A DNA stretch of 64,000 nucleotides from Pelagicoccus mobilis. Lineage in GTDB: Bacteria; Verrucomicrobiota; Verrucomicrobiia; Opitutales; Opitutaceae. A program made the translations under genes and the position numbers. Below the pieces are notes generated by a model. The model was not told where the DNA came from, ran no database searches, and saw nothing but the letters and a program-made list of their open reading frames with translations. Location: NCBI RefSeq assembly GCF_016595505.1, contig NZ_JAENIL010000035.1:1-64000 (forward strand), in the 5' to 3' direction. Each line of letters begins with the position of its first letter. Position 1 is the stretch's first letter. Shown piece after piece: positions 25,248 through 35,005 of the stretch.

Positions 25248-26555
25248 ATGATGCTTCTACCCCAAAGAGATTTTCGGACTGTTATCGCCTTCCTCGTGTC
25301 GCTTTTCGTGTCCATAGGTTGTGCCCAATCGCAGGAGCCTGAGCGAATGCTCATTGTCGATCCGGAGAACCCGCGTTGGTTGCGATGGTCTGACGGGGAT
25401 CCGTTTTTCATGTGCGGGCCGGGAGATCCTGAGAGTTTCTTGTTTCGCGGTGAACGCCAAGCGGATGGCACGCGCAAAGGAGACCAGATGGAGCTGCTTC
25501 GCAAGGTGGCAGATGCGGGCGCTAACTGTATTTGGTGGGTCGGCTTGCGTAGTCACGGTGGAGATGGCGGTCCTTTGGAAAACATGTTCATAGACGGCGA
25601 CCCAAGCAAGGGCTTGGACCACGATATTCTCGATCAATGGGAAGAGTGGCTGGCCGAAGCGGAGCGTTTGGGAATCGTCGTGTTCTTCTTTTTCTACGAC
25701 GACCAGGTGGAAGTGGAGATCGGCCCGGGTAAGATCGGCTGGATGCTCGACGAGCAGGGGAATCTTCATCAAGACGAAGCGGCTATGATCCGCGAGGTGG
25801 TGAGTCGTTTTTCCAAATACGGGAATTTGGTTTGGGGGCCGATGGAGGTTGCGGATAAGCGAGGGAAACGTTTTGTCCCGCACTTGAAGGCGATGGCGAA
25901 GTACATCAAGGAGGTCGACCCTCACCCGCATCCTGTCGCCATGAGCGTTGGCTTTTTAGGAGACAGTTTTTCTGAATACGCTAACGATCCGAATGTAGAC
26001 ATCTACTCTGTGATGAAACTCGAACGTTTGTCGGCGGATGAAATCAACCAACGCGGGCTTGGCTATTTCGCTGCTGCCGAGGACCGTTATATCTGTAGCT
26101 TCTCCGAAACGCATGGCTATGGAAAAGGGGAGGTGGCCCGTCATAAGAACTGGGCGACTGCCATGTCTGGGTGCTACGTCATGATCCACGGTCATCATGT
26201 GTACAACAACACGGAGCAAGATCTGATCGACTGCGCTCGGGTGACTCGCTTTTTCGAGCGTACCAATTTTTACGACATGGTTCCCAACAATCGATTGGCG
26301 AAAGGGGAAACCAAGTATGTAATGGAAAAGCCAGGACGTGAATATATCCTGTATTCGCGAGCTTCATCAGAGCGCGGTGCGCTATCGCTACTCGAAGCTC
26401 CGCTTGGTGAATATTCGCTTCTGTGGTTGGATTGCATCAACGGAAAAGAGTTAGAGGAAAACGTTACAATTACCGACCGAGAACGAGGCGTGATCCAGTT
26501 TCAGAAGCCGCACGGATTCGGACCTGAAATAGCTCTACATGCTGTTAAGAAATAG
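25248..26555 (+). CDS. Lipoprotein with a glycoside-hydrolase-like TIM barrel
   Basis: The 435-residue protein carries a lipoprotein signal (FVSIGC, Cys25). The mature part resembles glycosidase-like barrels of the DUF4038/apiosidase kind: an N-terminal block RWLRWSDGDPFFMCGPGDP, then ADAGANCIWWVGLRSHGGDG, acidic barrel motifs (NLVWGPMEVAD, CSFSETHGYG), and a C-terminal beta-sandwich of about 90 residues (KYVMEKPGREYILYSRASSE). The candidate catalytic Glu residues are in WGPMEVAD and FSETHG. The precise family is not certain. It follows two mannanase genes and probably works with them at the cell surface. Confidence 0.65.
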   Translation: MMLLPQRDFRTVIAFLVSLFVSIGCAQSQEPERMLIVDPENPRWLRWSDGDPFFMCGPGDPESFLFRGERQADGTRKGDQMELLRKVADAGANCIWWVGLRSHGGDGGPLENMFIDGDPSKGLDHDILDQWEEWLAEAERLGIVVFFFFYDDQVEVEIGPGKIGWMLDEQGNLHQDEAAMIREVVSRFSKYGNLVWGPMEVADKRGKRFVPHLKAMAKYIKEVDPHPHPVAMSVGFLGDSFSEYANDPNVDIYSVMKLERLSADEINQRGLGYFAAAEDRYICSFSETHGYGKGEVARHKNWATAMSGCYVMIHGHHVYNNTEQDLIDCARVTRFFERTNFYDMVPNNRLAKGETKYVMEKPGREYILYSRASSERGALSLLEAPLGEYSLLWLDCINGKELEENVTITDRERGVIQFQKPHGFGPEIALHAVKK

Positions 26556-26790
26556 GGCGAGGGAAGAGCCTTCGTGCCAACTGTTCTATTGGGATGCATT
26601 AAGGGGGCTTCTTGATGGGGTTATACCCTCAAAGAGACTGTCCATTTTTTCGCGAAGGGTGTAGATATTCTCCTGACGTGTGAGCTTGGGGCGGATGGTC
26701 CCTTCCTGCATGGATCTATGGGAGGATCGCTTGAATGTGCGTATGCACTGATGTGAGTTCGAACCTTGATTAACCCCAAAAACCGTTGTC

Positions 26791-27216
26791 ATGAAAAAGG
26801 ACCAACTGCTAATCGATCCCGACGTAGAGCCAACTTCCACGGTGCTGGAGGAAACGCTTGGCCCTCGGTTCAAGGTTTACCAGGAGCTCGTCTCAACTCT
26901 CGAGTCGGAGGAGTATGGTGTTTTGCCGGAGTGGAGATATTACAAGGATGGAGGGGCTTGGCTTTGCAAGATGGCTCGCAAGAAGAAAACGGTCTTCTGG
27001 CTTTCCGCTTGGAAAACTCACCTGACGTGTGGGTTCTATTTCACTGCTAAGACGGGCGAAGGGGTTGGTGATTTGAAAATCGAACGATCTATCATCGAGG
27101 CCTTTGAGTCGGCGAAGCCGATTGGCAAACTGCTCCCACTGGCTGTCGATCTCAAGTGGAGCAAGCAGTTGGCTGACTTGTATCAAATTGTTCGGTACAA
27201 GATCGCTCAGAAGTGA
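26791..27216 (+). CDS. DUF3788 family protein
   Basis: The 141-residue cytoplasmic protein resembles the DUF3788 family (PF12663): an N-terminal helix with VLEETLGPRFKVYQELV, a central EWRYYKDGGAWLCKMARKKK strand pair and the closing KWSKQLADLYQIVRYKI. No catalytic residues are known for the family, so no function is proposed. It stands alone between the carbohydrate genes and the convergent GH17-like pair, with 235 bp of apparently non-coding DNA upstream. Confidence 0.7.
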   Translation: MKKDQLLIDPDVEPTSTVLEETLGPRFKVYQELVSTLESEEYGVLPEWRYYKDGGAWLCKMARKKKTVFWLSAWKTHLTCGFYFTAKTGEGVGDLKIERSIIEAFESAKPIGKLLPLAVDLKWSKQLADLYQIVRYKIAQK

Positions 27217-27350
27217 ATTGGAAACAGCGAAGGCTTTGATAAGATCAAACCGGTCCAATTGGGGGGCTGCTTCGAGCCACCGGCAACACTGGTTTGCCCC
27301 GATGGGATAAATCAGAGCAAACCTATCTTATATAGATTCTGGGTGTCGGA

Positions 27351-28232
27351 TTACTTCAATTGCCCGTAGGTATCCCAGATGCCCCAGTGAGCGCCTACGT
27401 CGCCTTCGTCGGAGACTTTCCAGGCTTCATCAAACGAGGAGAAGTAGAAGAGCTCTACGGATTCTTCTTTGGCCCAGTTTTGCAGGTCCACGAAGTAGCG
27501 GCGGGCATTTTCCACTGATGGAGCGGCAGTACCTTTTGAGGCACCATGACTAGGCCAGCCGGATTCAGTGATAAGAACGCGTTTGCCCGGAGCGGAGCGC
27601 TGAGCTTGGCGATACATTTCCTTTGCGTAGAGGACTGAGTAGTCGATGTGGCAGCCTTCCCAGTAGGGATAGCAGTTGGCTAGGATCACGTCGCAGATCT
27701 CGGCGAGGGCTGGGCGTTTGACGAACTCGTAGTAGGCGTCGACATATCCGACGGGAATGCCCGGGAGCTCTCGTTTGACTTCGTCGATGAGAAGGAGGAG
27801 CTCGCTTTCCTCTAGCTCCCCGCGGTAGAGGACTTCGTTTCCGACCGCGACGATATCGGCATGGCCTTGTCGCGCTATTTCAATTACGTTTTGGATTTCT
27901 TCGCGGTTCTTTTCCGCATCGTCGCTGATCCAAGCGCCGACTAGGGTTTTGAGGCCTTTTTCTTTGGCGATGCGAGGGATCGCTTCGTTACCCTCGGTAC
28001 AGGAGAAACTGCGAATCCACTGGGTGTATGGGAGGATGATGTCGAGCCGCTGATGAATTTGTTGCTCGGTGATGAAGTCTCCCGGTTGTTGTTCCGGGAG
28101 ATATGGGCTGAAGCAGATGCCATGTAGACCGCTGTTGAGGGTCTTGAGGTGGGTTTCGAGGAGTTCGTCTTGATCGAGTTCGGCGAGGGAAGCGCCGGTT
28201 AAACTCATTTGTTGTTGCGGGCGGTAAGACAT
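27351..28232 (-). CDS. GH17-like beta-glucanase without signal peptide
   Basis: The 293-residue protein is a clan GH-A TIM barrel similar to GH17 exo/endo-beta-1,3-glucanases. The proposed acid/base is Glu133 in VAVGNEVLYRG, and the nucleophile is Glu223 in LITESGWPSHG, a motif very characteristic of GH17. No signal peptide is visible at the ATG 28232 start, in contrast to its exported neighbour, so it is probably cytoplasmic. It lies 18 bp after another GH17-like gene, most likely in one transcript. Substrate is inferred to be a laminarin-type beta-glucan. Confidence 0.8.
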   Translation of the reverse strand: MSYRPQQQMSLTGASLAELDQDELLETHLKTLNSGLHGICFSPYLPEQQPGDFITEQQIHQRLDIILPYTQWIRSFSCTEGNEAIPRIAKEKGLKTLVGAWISDDAEKNREEIQNVIEIARQGHADIVAVGNEVLYRGELEESELLLLIDEVKRELPGIPVGYVDAYYEFVKRPALAEICDVILANCYPYWEGCHIDYSVLYAKEMYRQAQRSAPGKRVLITESGWPSHGASKGTAAPSVENARRYFVDLQNWAKEESVELFYFSSFDEAWKVSDEGDVGAHWGIWDTYGQLK

Positions 28233-28250
28233 GGCTCGGAAGTCTTCGGG

Positions 28251-29300
28251 TTAGTTGCTGCGGTCTTGAAGAACTTGTTTTGGGCTTCGATCGATGAAAT
28301 AGAGTCCCCAGTGCTTTTCCGCTCCAAGCGGGTTGTCGGGATTTCCTTTCCAGCTTTCGTCGAAGGCTTCGAACCAGAAGATGCTGATGTTGTTGCGTTG
28401 TCCGAAGTCGAAGAGCTCTCGGTAGTGCCTCATTTGTAAGGTTTCGCTGGCTCGAGGGCCAAACTCGGAGGCGGTGCTCGCCCAGCCCGCTTCGGCGATG
28501 AGCATCGGTTTTTCCGGGAGCGCTTCGCGAATCTCCATCAAGTTTTCGATGGTGAAGGGAAGAGCTTCGTCGATGGATTTGCCTTCCCATTGCGGGTAAG
28601 TGTGGACGGCTAGAAAGTCCAGGTGCTCCGCCAGTCGATCTCCATAGTCCGCGAAGACTTTGTAGTTGTCGGCGGTAGTCACGGGTTGTTGGATACTGCT
28701 TTTGACCTTGGTGAGGTAAGTGATCATCGAGTCGAGAGTGACGAGGTGATCATTCCAGGTAACGAGTGACTCGTTCCCTACGTTTACGGCGACGACGATG
28801 TCAGGGTATTCGTTTGCCAAGCGAATGCCCGATTCCACTTCTTGTCGGTTGCCAGCGGCGTTGCTATCGAGTTCTTCTTGGGGAACCGGTTCGGTGATCC
28901 ACGCGCAGCCTTCGTGGTTGCTTAGTTCGCTGTCGAGCCAAATGCCCAACATCACTTTAAGGGGGATGTTGTGAGCCTTGATGAGGCGTAGGACGTCTTC
29001 AGAATTCTGCTTGCTGTCGTAGAGGCGGATAAGTTCGAAGCCTTCGATTTCGGTGAGAATCTTAAGATCTTCGAGGATCTGTGCGTCCGTCGGATAGACG
29101 GCTCCGTCGCCGCGGTCGGGGTGTTGTCCGTCTCGAAAGCCAGAATAGGCAACGCCACGCTGTGCGCCTGCAAGCAGAGCTTCCCGCGGCTGGGCAAGGG
29201 TATGACCGGCCGTGTCGCCCGCTGAAAGTTGGGAGCTGCCGATTGAAAGGGATAGTAGACCTAGACTCATAGTACGCCTCAGTGAAAAACGTTGTTTCAT
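28251..29300 (-). CDS. Secreted GH17-like beta-glucanase
   Basis: From ATG 29300 the protein has 349 residues with a signal peptide (ending near QLSAG); another ATG five codons upstream is possible. The GH17-type barrel shows the acid/base Glu177 in VNVGNESLVTW and the nucleophile Glu270 in LIAEAGWAS. The blocks FELIRLYDSKQN and LDFLAVHTYPQWEG also fit the family. It is the proximal gene of a two-gene unit with the second, signal-less GH17-like enzyme: extracellular cutting followed by intracellular trimming would be a reasonable division of labour. Confidence 0.82.
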   Translation of the reverse strand: MKQRFSLRRTMSLGLLSLSIGSSQLSAGDTAGHTLAQPREALLAGAQRGVAYSGFRDGQHPDRGDGAVYPTDAQILEDLKILTEIEGFELIRLYDSKQNSEDVLRLIKAHNIPLKVMLGIWLDSELSNHEGCAWITEPVPQEELDSNAAGNRQEVESGIRLANEYPDIVVAVNVGNESLVTWNDHLVTLDSMITYLTKVKSSIQQPVTTADNYKVFADYGDRLAEHLDFLAVHTYPQWEGKSIDEALPFTIENLMEIREALPEKPMLIAEAGWASTASEFGPRASETLQMRHYRELFDFGQRNNISIFWFEAFDESWKGNPDNPLGAEKHWGLYFIDRSPKQVLQDRSN

Positions 29301-29420
29301 TGTGGCAAAATACATTCACTAAGGTGCAATTGAATGCAATTAAAATTTCGTTTTTTCCTCTTTTTTGAGAAAGGGGGAATGTGTAAGTGTCTTATAGAGA
29401 GTAATAAATGCAGGGCTTTG

Positions 29421-29455
29421 GAGAGTTTTAAAAAACGCAGTTGTGCACGTTGTGC
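29421..29455. promoter_or_regulatory. Candidate regulator motif shared with the mannanase promoter
   Basis: GAGAGTTTT-AAAAAA-CGCA followed by GTGCACGTT resembles the stretch at 22642-22679 (GTGAGTTTT...GTGCACGTT). Both lie 100-150 bp upstream of a secreted polysaccharide hydrolase start. A common LacI-like regulator is possible but not shown. Confidence 0.3.
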
Positions 29456-29576
29456 TCTAATAAGAGGACAGTGGATATGGTGAGTTTTTTGTTCTCCTGC
29501 TAGCCGTGCTTGCCCTTTTCGTCTTAGGGGCACTTGTGCGATCAAGCTACTTGGCGGTTGAGCCTTCGTTCATGGA

Positions 29577-29708
29577 ATGCCGGTTCATGAGTCCTACATC
29601 GATATGTGGAGTATGCTCTCGCAGAATGAATACACCCCTTGGCAGACCATGATTGGTCCGGCGTATGCCTGGGCTTACCTAGCCGATCAGACTGATAAAG
29701 CGAATTGA
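29577..29708 (+). pseudogene. Possible C-terminal gene remnant
   Basis: A 43-codon open stretch from ATG 29577 to TGA 29708 has protein-like, Trp/Tyr-rich composition (HESYIDMWSMLS, YTPWQTMIGPAYAWAY) and is preceded by an in-frame stop. It resembles the tail of a larger enzyme rather than a small gene, but I cannot name a parent. Confidence 0.3.
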
Positions 29709-29720
29709 GCGTAACTGATT

Positions 29721-30740
29721 TCAGGAAACCACTGGGCGTTTGTAGTATTCTGCTTTTCCGTCGGAGATGTCGGCGACCCGTCCTACTAGGTCGAGGCGTT
29801 TCTCTGGCGACATGGCGGTGAAGGCCTTTGCCATTTCTATCTTCTCGCGGATCAGGGATGCGTTTTCCGCTCCGGTGATGAGGGTGCTTGTTGGCAGAGC
29901 CCATGCGAAGTGTAGCGCATCCATGATACTGATACGGGCAGGTATGGCGGGGTTTTCGGTTTGCCAGATCGCTCCGCGTTTGGGCATGGCTTTCATGCCG
30001 AAGAAGCGTCCATCGGCGAGAGTCTTCATCGCGAGCAGGGCGATGTCGCGCCTCTGAAGAACGGGTGTCACTTGTTCGACGAAACTGTGGTAGTTTGGAT
30101 CCATTACATTGACGGGCATTTGGCAGGTGTCGAAGAGATCGAGGGCTTCAGATTTTTCCAGCATTCTGAGGTGGGCTTCTGGATTGCGGTGTCCGGTGAA
30201 GCCTAGGTAGCGGACTTTGCCTTCCTCTTTTGCTTTCAGCAGGACCTCAAGCAATCCGGCTTCGACGCGTTGATCTACGTTCTCAGGACTCTCCAAGCTG
30301 TGGATTTGCCAGAGGTCGAGATAGTCGGTCTTCATCCGGCTGAGAGACGCTTCGAGATGCTGGCGAGCTGTTTCCGCATCCTTGGAGTTTGTCTTCGTCA
30401 TGAGGAAGACGTTATCGCGGAATTTTGGAGTGAGATACTTTCCGTAGCGGATTTCGCTTTCGCCCTTGCCGTAACCTTCCGCTGTATCGAAAAAACGGAT
30501 TCCGCCTTCGATAGCTGACTCGATCGTCTCCTGAGCGTCCTTTTCGGTTGTCCAGCCGATGTGATAGCCGCCAACCCCGAGCATACTTACCTGTTCGCCG
30601 GTACGGCCGAGCCGACGAGTGGGAAGGGTGGGACCAAGAGAGTCGCTTGAAGATTTGTTAGAGTTTTGCTGAGCGCAGCCTCCGAATGCTGCCACAGTTG
30701 AACCAGCTGCAAGTGAGGTGAGGAAACTGCGTCTATTCAT
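29721..30740 (-). CDS. Tat-exported aldo/keto reductase lipoprotein
   Basis: From ATG 30740 the protein has 339 residues. The N-terminus MNRRSFLTSLAAGSTVAAFG followed by GCAQQ combines a twin-arginine signal and a lipobox Cys, so it is exported folded. An upstream in-frame start is rejected because it precedes the Tat signal. The AKR barrel follows: GYHIGWTTEKDAQETIESA, the catalytic Asp/Tyr in FFDTAEGYGKGESEI, Lys in LMTKTNSKD and His in DLWQIHSLES. The NADP-binding C-terminus is less clear. AKRs with Tat signals are common in Planctomycetes/Verrucomicrobia; the substrate is unknown. Confidence 0.82.
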   Translation of the reverse strand: MNRRSFLTSLAAGSTVAAFGGCAQQNSNKSSSDSLGPTLPTRRLGRTGEQVSMLGVGGYHIGWTTEKDAQETIESAIEGGIRFFDTAEGYGKGESEIRYGKYLTPKFRDNVFLMTKTNSKDAETARQHLEASLSRMKTDYLDLWQIHSLESPENVDQRVEAGLLEVLLKAKEEGKVRYLGFTGHRNPEAHLRMLEKSEALDLFDTCQMPVNVMDPNYHSFVEQVTPVLQRRDIALLAMKTLADGRFFGMKAMPKRGAIWQTENPAIPARISIMDALHFAWALPTSTLITGAENASLIREKIEMAKAFTAMSPEKRLDLVGRVADISDGKAEYYKRPVVS

Positions 30741-31086
30741 AATCCCATCATGATAGACGCTTCCGCTTTTCTCAAGTGCGACTCGTCTTCTGTGCACCCT
30801 ATTAGGAGAGGTTTAAGGAGGATAAGTGGATCAGGTCGCTTATTTTTAAGGTACTCCTGCAGAGGATGGTTGATCAGTTGCTCTGAGCAGTGGTCCCTTT
30901 GCGTCCCCATTGGGGGATTGTATTGAACCACCGATAAAACCGATTGTTTTTTGTTTCGCTGTCGCCCGCGGGGCTCGGTAGCACCGAAAGAATGGGTAGA
31001 ACGAGCCTCTTCCTAGCGAGCTAATCGGCGTCTATCAGTGCACGCCAGTGGTTTAGAGCTTTAGTTGGGCAGGACCTGAACGCGAT
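30741..31086. other. Intergenic region with no recognisable feature
   Basis: Both strands were read. Short open frames here lack protein-like composition, and I see no hairpin with a T-run, tRNA or repeat. The amylase gene ends at its left-hand neighbour and the reductase starts on the other side, so it must hold the reductase promoter. Confidence 0.4.
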
Positions 31087-32802
31087 CTACTTGTGCTGCA
31101 TTGCGTATTGCAGTTTCTGGATCAATGCAGTGTTGCGAATCGGCGTGTCATTTACCCAGATGCTGAAGCTGTGAGGAGCGACTGTCGCTTTGAGCGAACC
31201 GTCGGTACGGATTCTTTGAACCTCATCGCTTTCAACGTTTCTCCAATCTCCTGTCTGTAGGAATTTGGATACTTCCATCTCTGCAGGCTCATCGCTTTTG
31301 TTGAGTAGCACGAGGGCGGTTTCTGTTTTCCCGTCTAGCTGGAGAACGCGATAAAAGGATGCCTGATCTTCACCGAGGTCTACATTGATCTGCAAACCAC
31401 GTTGTAGGCTTTCCAGCTCTTGGCGGATGAAGGCAATGCGGGCCAGCTGCTTGTAAACAATGTGGTCCTTAGCTGTATTCACATTGTCTTGACCGAAATA
31501 GTTCCGATTTCCTTCGTGCTCGGCTAATCCTTTTTGGAAGGCCATTTCTCCTCCGTAATAGATGCATGGGATGCCTCTGGTGGTAAACAACCAGTTGTTC
31601 GCATCAACCAAACCTTCGTCAGTCGCATCGATGCGGATCATGTCGTGGTTTTCGTAGAAGGTTACTAGGTCATAGCTGTTATGGTAAGGCCCATGCGTAA
31701 GGTGCAGGTAGTCGCCCAGTTCCTCGTAGGTTTGATCGATCGCGTCCCCATTCTCGTCGCTGCTTTCCACTCCAAACACCTCGACCATCGCTTCGCGACA
31801 GGGGAAATCAAGAACGCTCACCGCACCGTTTTTGGGAAGCGTGTGCTGGGCGATGAAATTCGCATCGTAGACATAACTCTCCCCGAACATATAGAAGCCA
31901 GGGTGCGTGGTGCGGATCTTGTCCGTGAACTCCTTCCAGAAACTGTGTTTCACATGGCGAATCGTATCGATGCGGAAGGCATCAACGCCCTTGTCGATCC
32001 AGCTTTGGTAGGCATCTACGAAATACTTCATCACCGCTGGGTTCTCCTCGTTCACATTCGATAGCTGCAGGATGTCATCGAAGTTGTAGAAGAAGGCGTG
32101 CATTGGATTTTCAGGATCCAAGTCTTCAGGTCTCAGGTTTTGATGATCCGCAATGAGGTTCCAATCCGCGTCATACAGCTCGCCGAACTTCGGTTGATCC
32201 GCCGGCATATCGAAGGAAGGCGTACCGTGGTTGGCCACGATATCAAAAACCACTTTGAAGCCTTTCTCGTGCAAAGCATCTGCGTAGGCTTCGAAGTCGA
32301 GGTCTAGCTGAGGAGACACGTAGTGCTCATCCTCCACGAAGAAGTTGGTCATCCAATAGCCGTGGTAGCCTGTCTTGCCCTGGTCCTTGAATGCACCGCC
32401 ATACTCGATGGGTTCACCACCTGTGAAATACTCGTCCGGATTGTCCATGATGGGGGTCGTCCAGATCGCAGTCATCCCCATGTCTTTGATGTAGTCCAGA
32501 TTGTCGATGACCCCTTTAAAATCGCCCCCAAGGTAGCCGACATTCGCTTCCTCTCCGTTGGGCCCGATAAGTTTCCGATCCCAGGTCGGATACTCGCCGC
32601 CTTGATCTTCGTGATTGTTCGTCGGGTCCCCATCGACGAAGCGATCCAGCAAAAGGAAATAAATGGCCTCGGAAGCCCAAGGTTCCAGCGTTCCGTAGTA
32701 ATCGGGAAGGGCGGCCTCATCGGCCTGCATCGTGGTGCATCCGATTGCGGCCAAAAGAGATAGGGTAGCGGTTCCTTGCAAACGATTCAGTGGGTATTTC
32801 AT
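31087..32802 (-). CDS. Secreted alpha-amylase family (GH13) lipoprotein
   Basis: The 571-residue protein has a lipoprotein signal (LLAAIGC, Cys22). GH13 conserved regions are all visible: region I DIVANH (187-192), region II GVDAFRIDT with nucleophile Asp279, region III GESYVY with acid/base Glu308, and region IV FYENHD with Asp387. The N-terminal EAIYFLLLDRFVDGDPTNN and the C-terminal beta domain (about 480-560) are typical of secreted maltogenic or cyclodextrin-acting amylases. The product should act on starch or maltodextrin at the cell surface. It is a single gene with 236 bp upstream. Confidence 0.9.
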   Translation of the reverse strand: MKYPLNRLQGTATLSLLAAIGCTTMQADEAALPDYYGTLEPWASEAIYFLLLDRFVDGDPTNNHEDQGGEYPTWDRKLIGPNGEEANVGYLGGDFKGVIDNLDYIKDMGMTAIWTTPIMDNPDEYFTGGEPIEYGGAFKDQGKTGYHGYWMTNFFVEDEHYVSPQLDLDFEAYADALHEKGFKVVFDIVANHGTPSFDMPADQPKFGELYDADWNLIADHQNLRPEDLDPENPMHAFFYNFDDILQLSNVNEENPAVMKYFVDAYQSWIDKGVDAFRIDTIRHVKHSFWKEFTDKIRTTHPGFYMFGESYVYDANFIAQHTLPKNGAVSVLDFPCREAMVEVFGVESSDENGDAIDQTYEELGDYLHLTHGPYHNSYDLVTFYENHDMIRIDATDEGLVDANNWLFTTRGIPCIYYGGEMAFQKGLAEHEGNRNYFGQDNVNTAKDHIVYKQLARIAFIRQELESLQRGLQINVDLGEDQASFYRVLQLDGKTETALVLLNKSDEPAEMEVSKFLQTGDWRNVESDEVQRIRTDGSLKATVAPHSFSIWVNDTPIRNTALIQKLQYAMQHK

Positions 32803-33038
32803 AGACGAGATTTACCCAGATCCTATCAAATCGCCACCGATTCGGGAAATCCGATTCGTGGCGACTTCTCTTACATCATCAGGACAAAACCTGTGGGAAT
32901 GGGTGAAGAGCTTGAGAATGGATCGATTCTATTGGCTAGGGCGAGAGACGCTCCGGACCTTCTTAGTGCCTCTGCCCGTTTCGGGATCGAATTCTGAATT
33001 TTGCGTCCTTTTGCGGCTCTTCCTGATGTTTGCGCATG

Positions 33039-34280
33039 TTATTCGGTGGTTGAGTCCGTGTGGACAAGCCGAAATCCCAATCCGTTTCCTCCTCTGCCAC
33101 CAGGGTATGCGGCAGATCGGAAACTCGACCGGCAATTAGCCGCGATAAACGACCAACTCCCGCCTTTGATTACTCGGGCGTTGCCGGATTCGGGACCTTT
33201 GTAATCGATCTTGTTGTCAATGTTGTAGTGTCCGTAGTAGTCGAAGCACCATTCCCAAACATTTCCATGAGTGTCGTAGAGGCCCCATGCGTTCGCTTCT
33301 TTTAGCCCGACGGCATGAGATCGTGTGCCGCTATTCCCTCCGTACCACCCAGCTCTGTCGAGGTTGGGGTCAATTGGTTTCGCGTCTGGATGCGTGATTG
33401 GTCCAGTATAAAAAGCTGTAGTTGTCCCAGCACGACAGGCGTATTCCCACTCGGCTTCGGTTGGGAGTCGGTATCCATTGGCATCCCAGTTTACGAAAAC
33501 ACTTTGGGAACCGTTTCGAAGTACGTTTTGCCAGCGGAGTTCGCTGGAATTATAGTATACGGGTACTTTACCCTCGATCTCGCTTCTGAGATTGCACCAT
33601 TTGATTGCGCTCCACCAATCAATGGTGGTCACTGGGTGATCGTCTCCTTTCCCTGGCCAGGAGCCGCTCCATCCTTCTTGTAGATCATCGTAGTTGTGAA
33701 GTGATGCTCGCGATCGGACAGCCTTCCAGATGCCCCATGTAACTTCCGTCGTGCAAATTGAAAATGGTTTGGTGATCGTTGCTTCGTGTAGAGGCTCACT
33801 ATATCCCTCTACCTGGTTGTCTGGAGCCCCCATGGTGAAGGTCCCGGCGGGCAGTTCGGAGAATTGATCCTTCAAGGAGAGTTGTTCGTAAGATAAAAGG
33901 CGAAGGAACGTCGCTTTCTCTTTGGGGTGAATTTGTACGCTAAGAGTTGTGTCGTCGTGTTCGTATGTGGAAGGGTCGACAATTTCCCAGTCCATTGAAT
34001 TGACACTTATCTGAACGAAGGTGTGCTTTTTCTCTGGGATAGGTGAGAAGGATGTCTCTAGGTCGCCTCTCAGGTTGAACTTCGCAATGATAGGTGATGC
34101 GGGATCTGTGATTTCTACGTCACTACCGATGTAGTGGTATGTCGGATTCTCGTCGGTGCCTGAGTGAGCTGGCCAATGCAGAAAGCATGCCCCCGCAATA
34201 ACCGTGAAAGGCGCTTTGTTTATTTGGAAGGAGTGCAGGAAGGACACGGAGAAATGGTAGACCAAGCGACTGTTAACCAC
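33039..34280 (-). CDS. Formylglycine-generating-enzyme-like (FGE-sulfatase domain) protein
   Basis: The 413-residue product carries the FGE/SUMF1 domain from about residue 145: LPAGTFTMGAPDNQVEGYSE, TTEVTWGIWKAV, YRLPTEAEWEYACRAGTTT, GLYDTHGNVWEWC and VIKGGSWSFIAANCRSSFR to GLGFRLV. In bacteria the domain covers true sulfatase-maturing enzymes and many other binding proteins. The Cys pair of genuine FGE is not clearly present, so a non-FGE role is likely. The first ~140 residues are beta-rich and unrecognised. The start is uncertain: GTG 34280 is the first usable codon I see, and the frame stays open further upstream. No sulfatase gene is nearby. Confidence 0.72.
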   Translation of the reverse strand: MVNSRLVYHFSVSFLHSFQINKAPFTVIAGACFLHWPAHSGTDENPTYHYIGSDVEITDPASPIIAKFNLRGDLETSFSPIPEKKHTFVQISVNSMDWEIVDPSTYEHDDTTLSVQIHPKEKATFLRLLSYEQLSLKDQFSELPAGTFTMGAPDNQVEGYSEPLHEATITKPFSICTTEVTWGIWKAVRSRASLHNYDDLQEGWSGSWPGKGDDHPVTTIDWWSAIKWCNLRSEIEGKVPVYYNSSELRWQNVLRNGSQSVFVNWDANGYRLPTEAEWEYACRAGTTTAFYTGPITHPDAKPIDPNLDRAGWYGGNSGTRSHAVGLKEANAWGLYDTHGNVWEWCFDYYGHYNIDNKIDYKGPESGNARVIKGGSWSFIAANCRSSFRSAAYPGGRGGNGLGFRLVHTDSTTE

Positions 34281-34395
34281 AAGTTCCCGAAGCTCTTGAT
34301 CTTGGTGTCCTGTAGAATTTTGAAGTACGAAATCGAGAATTAACGTGATTAAAAAGGATCTGACCCCTTTTGGTCCTTTCCTTCCCTTGCTTCGG

Positions 34396-34885
<490 letters not shown>

Positions 34886-34946
34886 GGGGCGAGGGGAGAG
34901 TTGGAGCGTGGATGATCTCGTGACGAGTACGAGCCTACAAGGGAAG

Positions 34947-35005
34947 AGCCCCGCTTCGAAGGAAGCGGGACTTTGTTGAATTGGTTGTGTGATGGCCGTC
35001 GGGGA
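34947..35005 (+). repeat. Left 59-bp direct repeat flanking the accessory island
   Basis: This segment begins with a hairpin (CCCGCTTC/GAAGCGGG) and ends GGCCGTCGGGGA. It matches 39474-39532 at roughly 51 of 59 positions in the same orientation. The right copy contains the terminator of nrdA, so this left copy looks like a displaced duplicate of that terminator region. A second GC-rich stretch follows it to about 35050. Confidence 0.7.

Noticed and set aside
26586-26873. Minus-strand frame upstream of the DUF3788 gene
   Set aside because: Its last 45 residues look somewhat protein-like, but the frame begins inside the DUF3788 gene and no family is seen.
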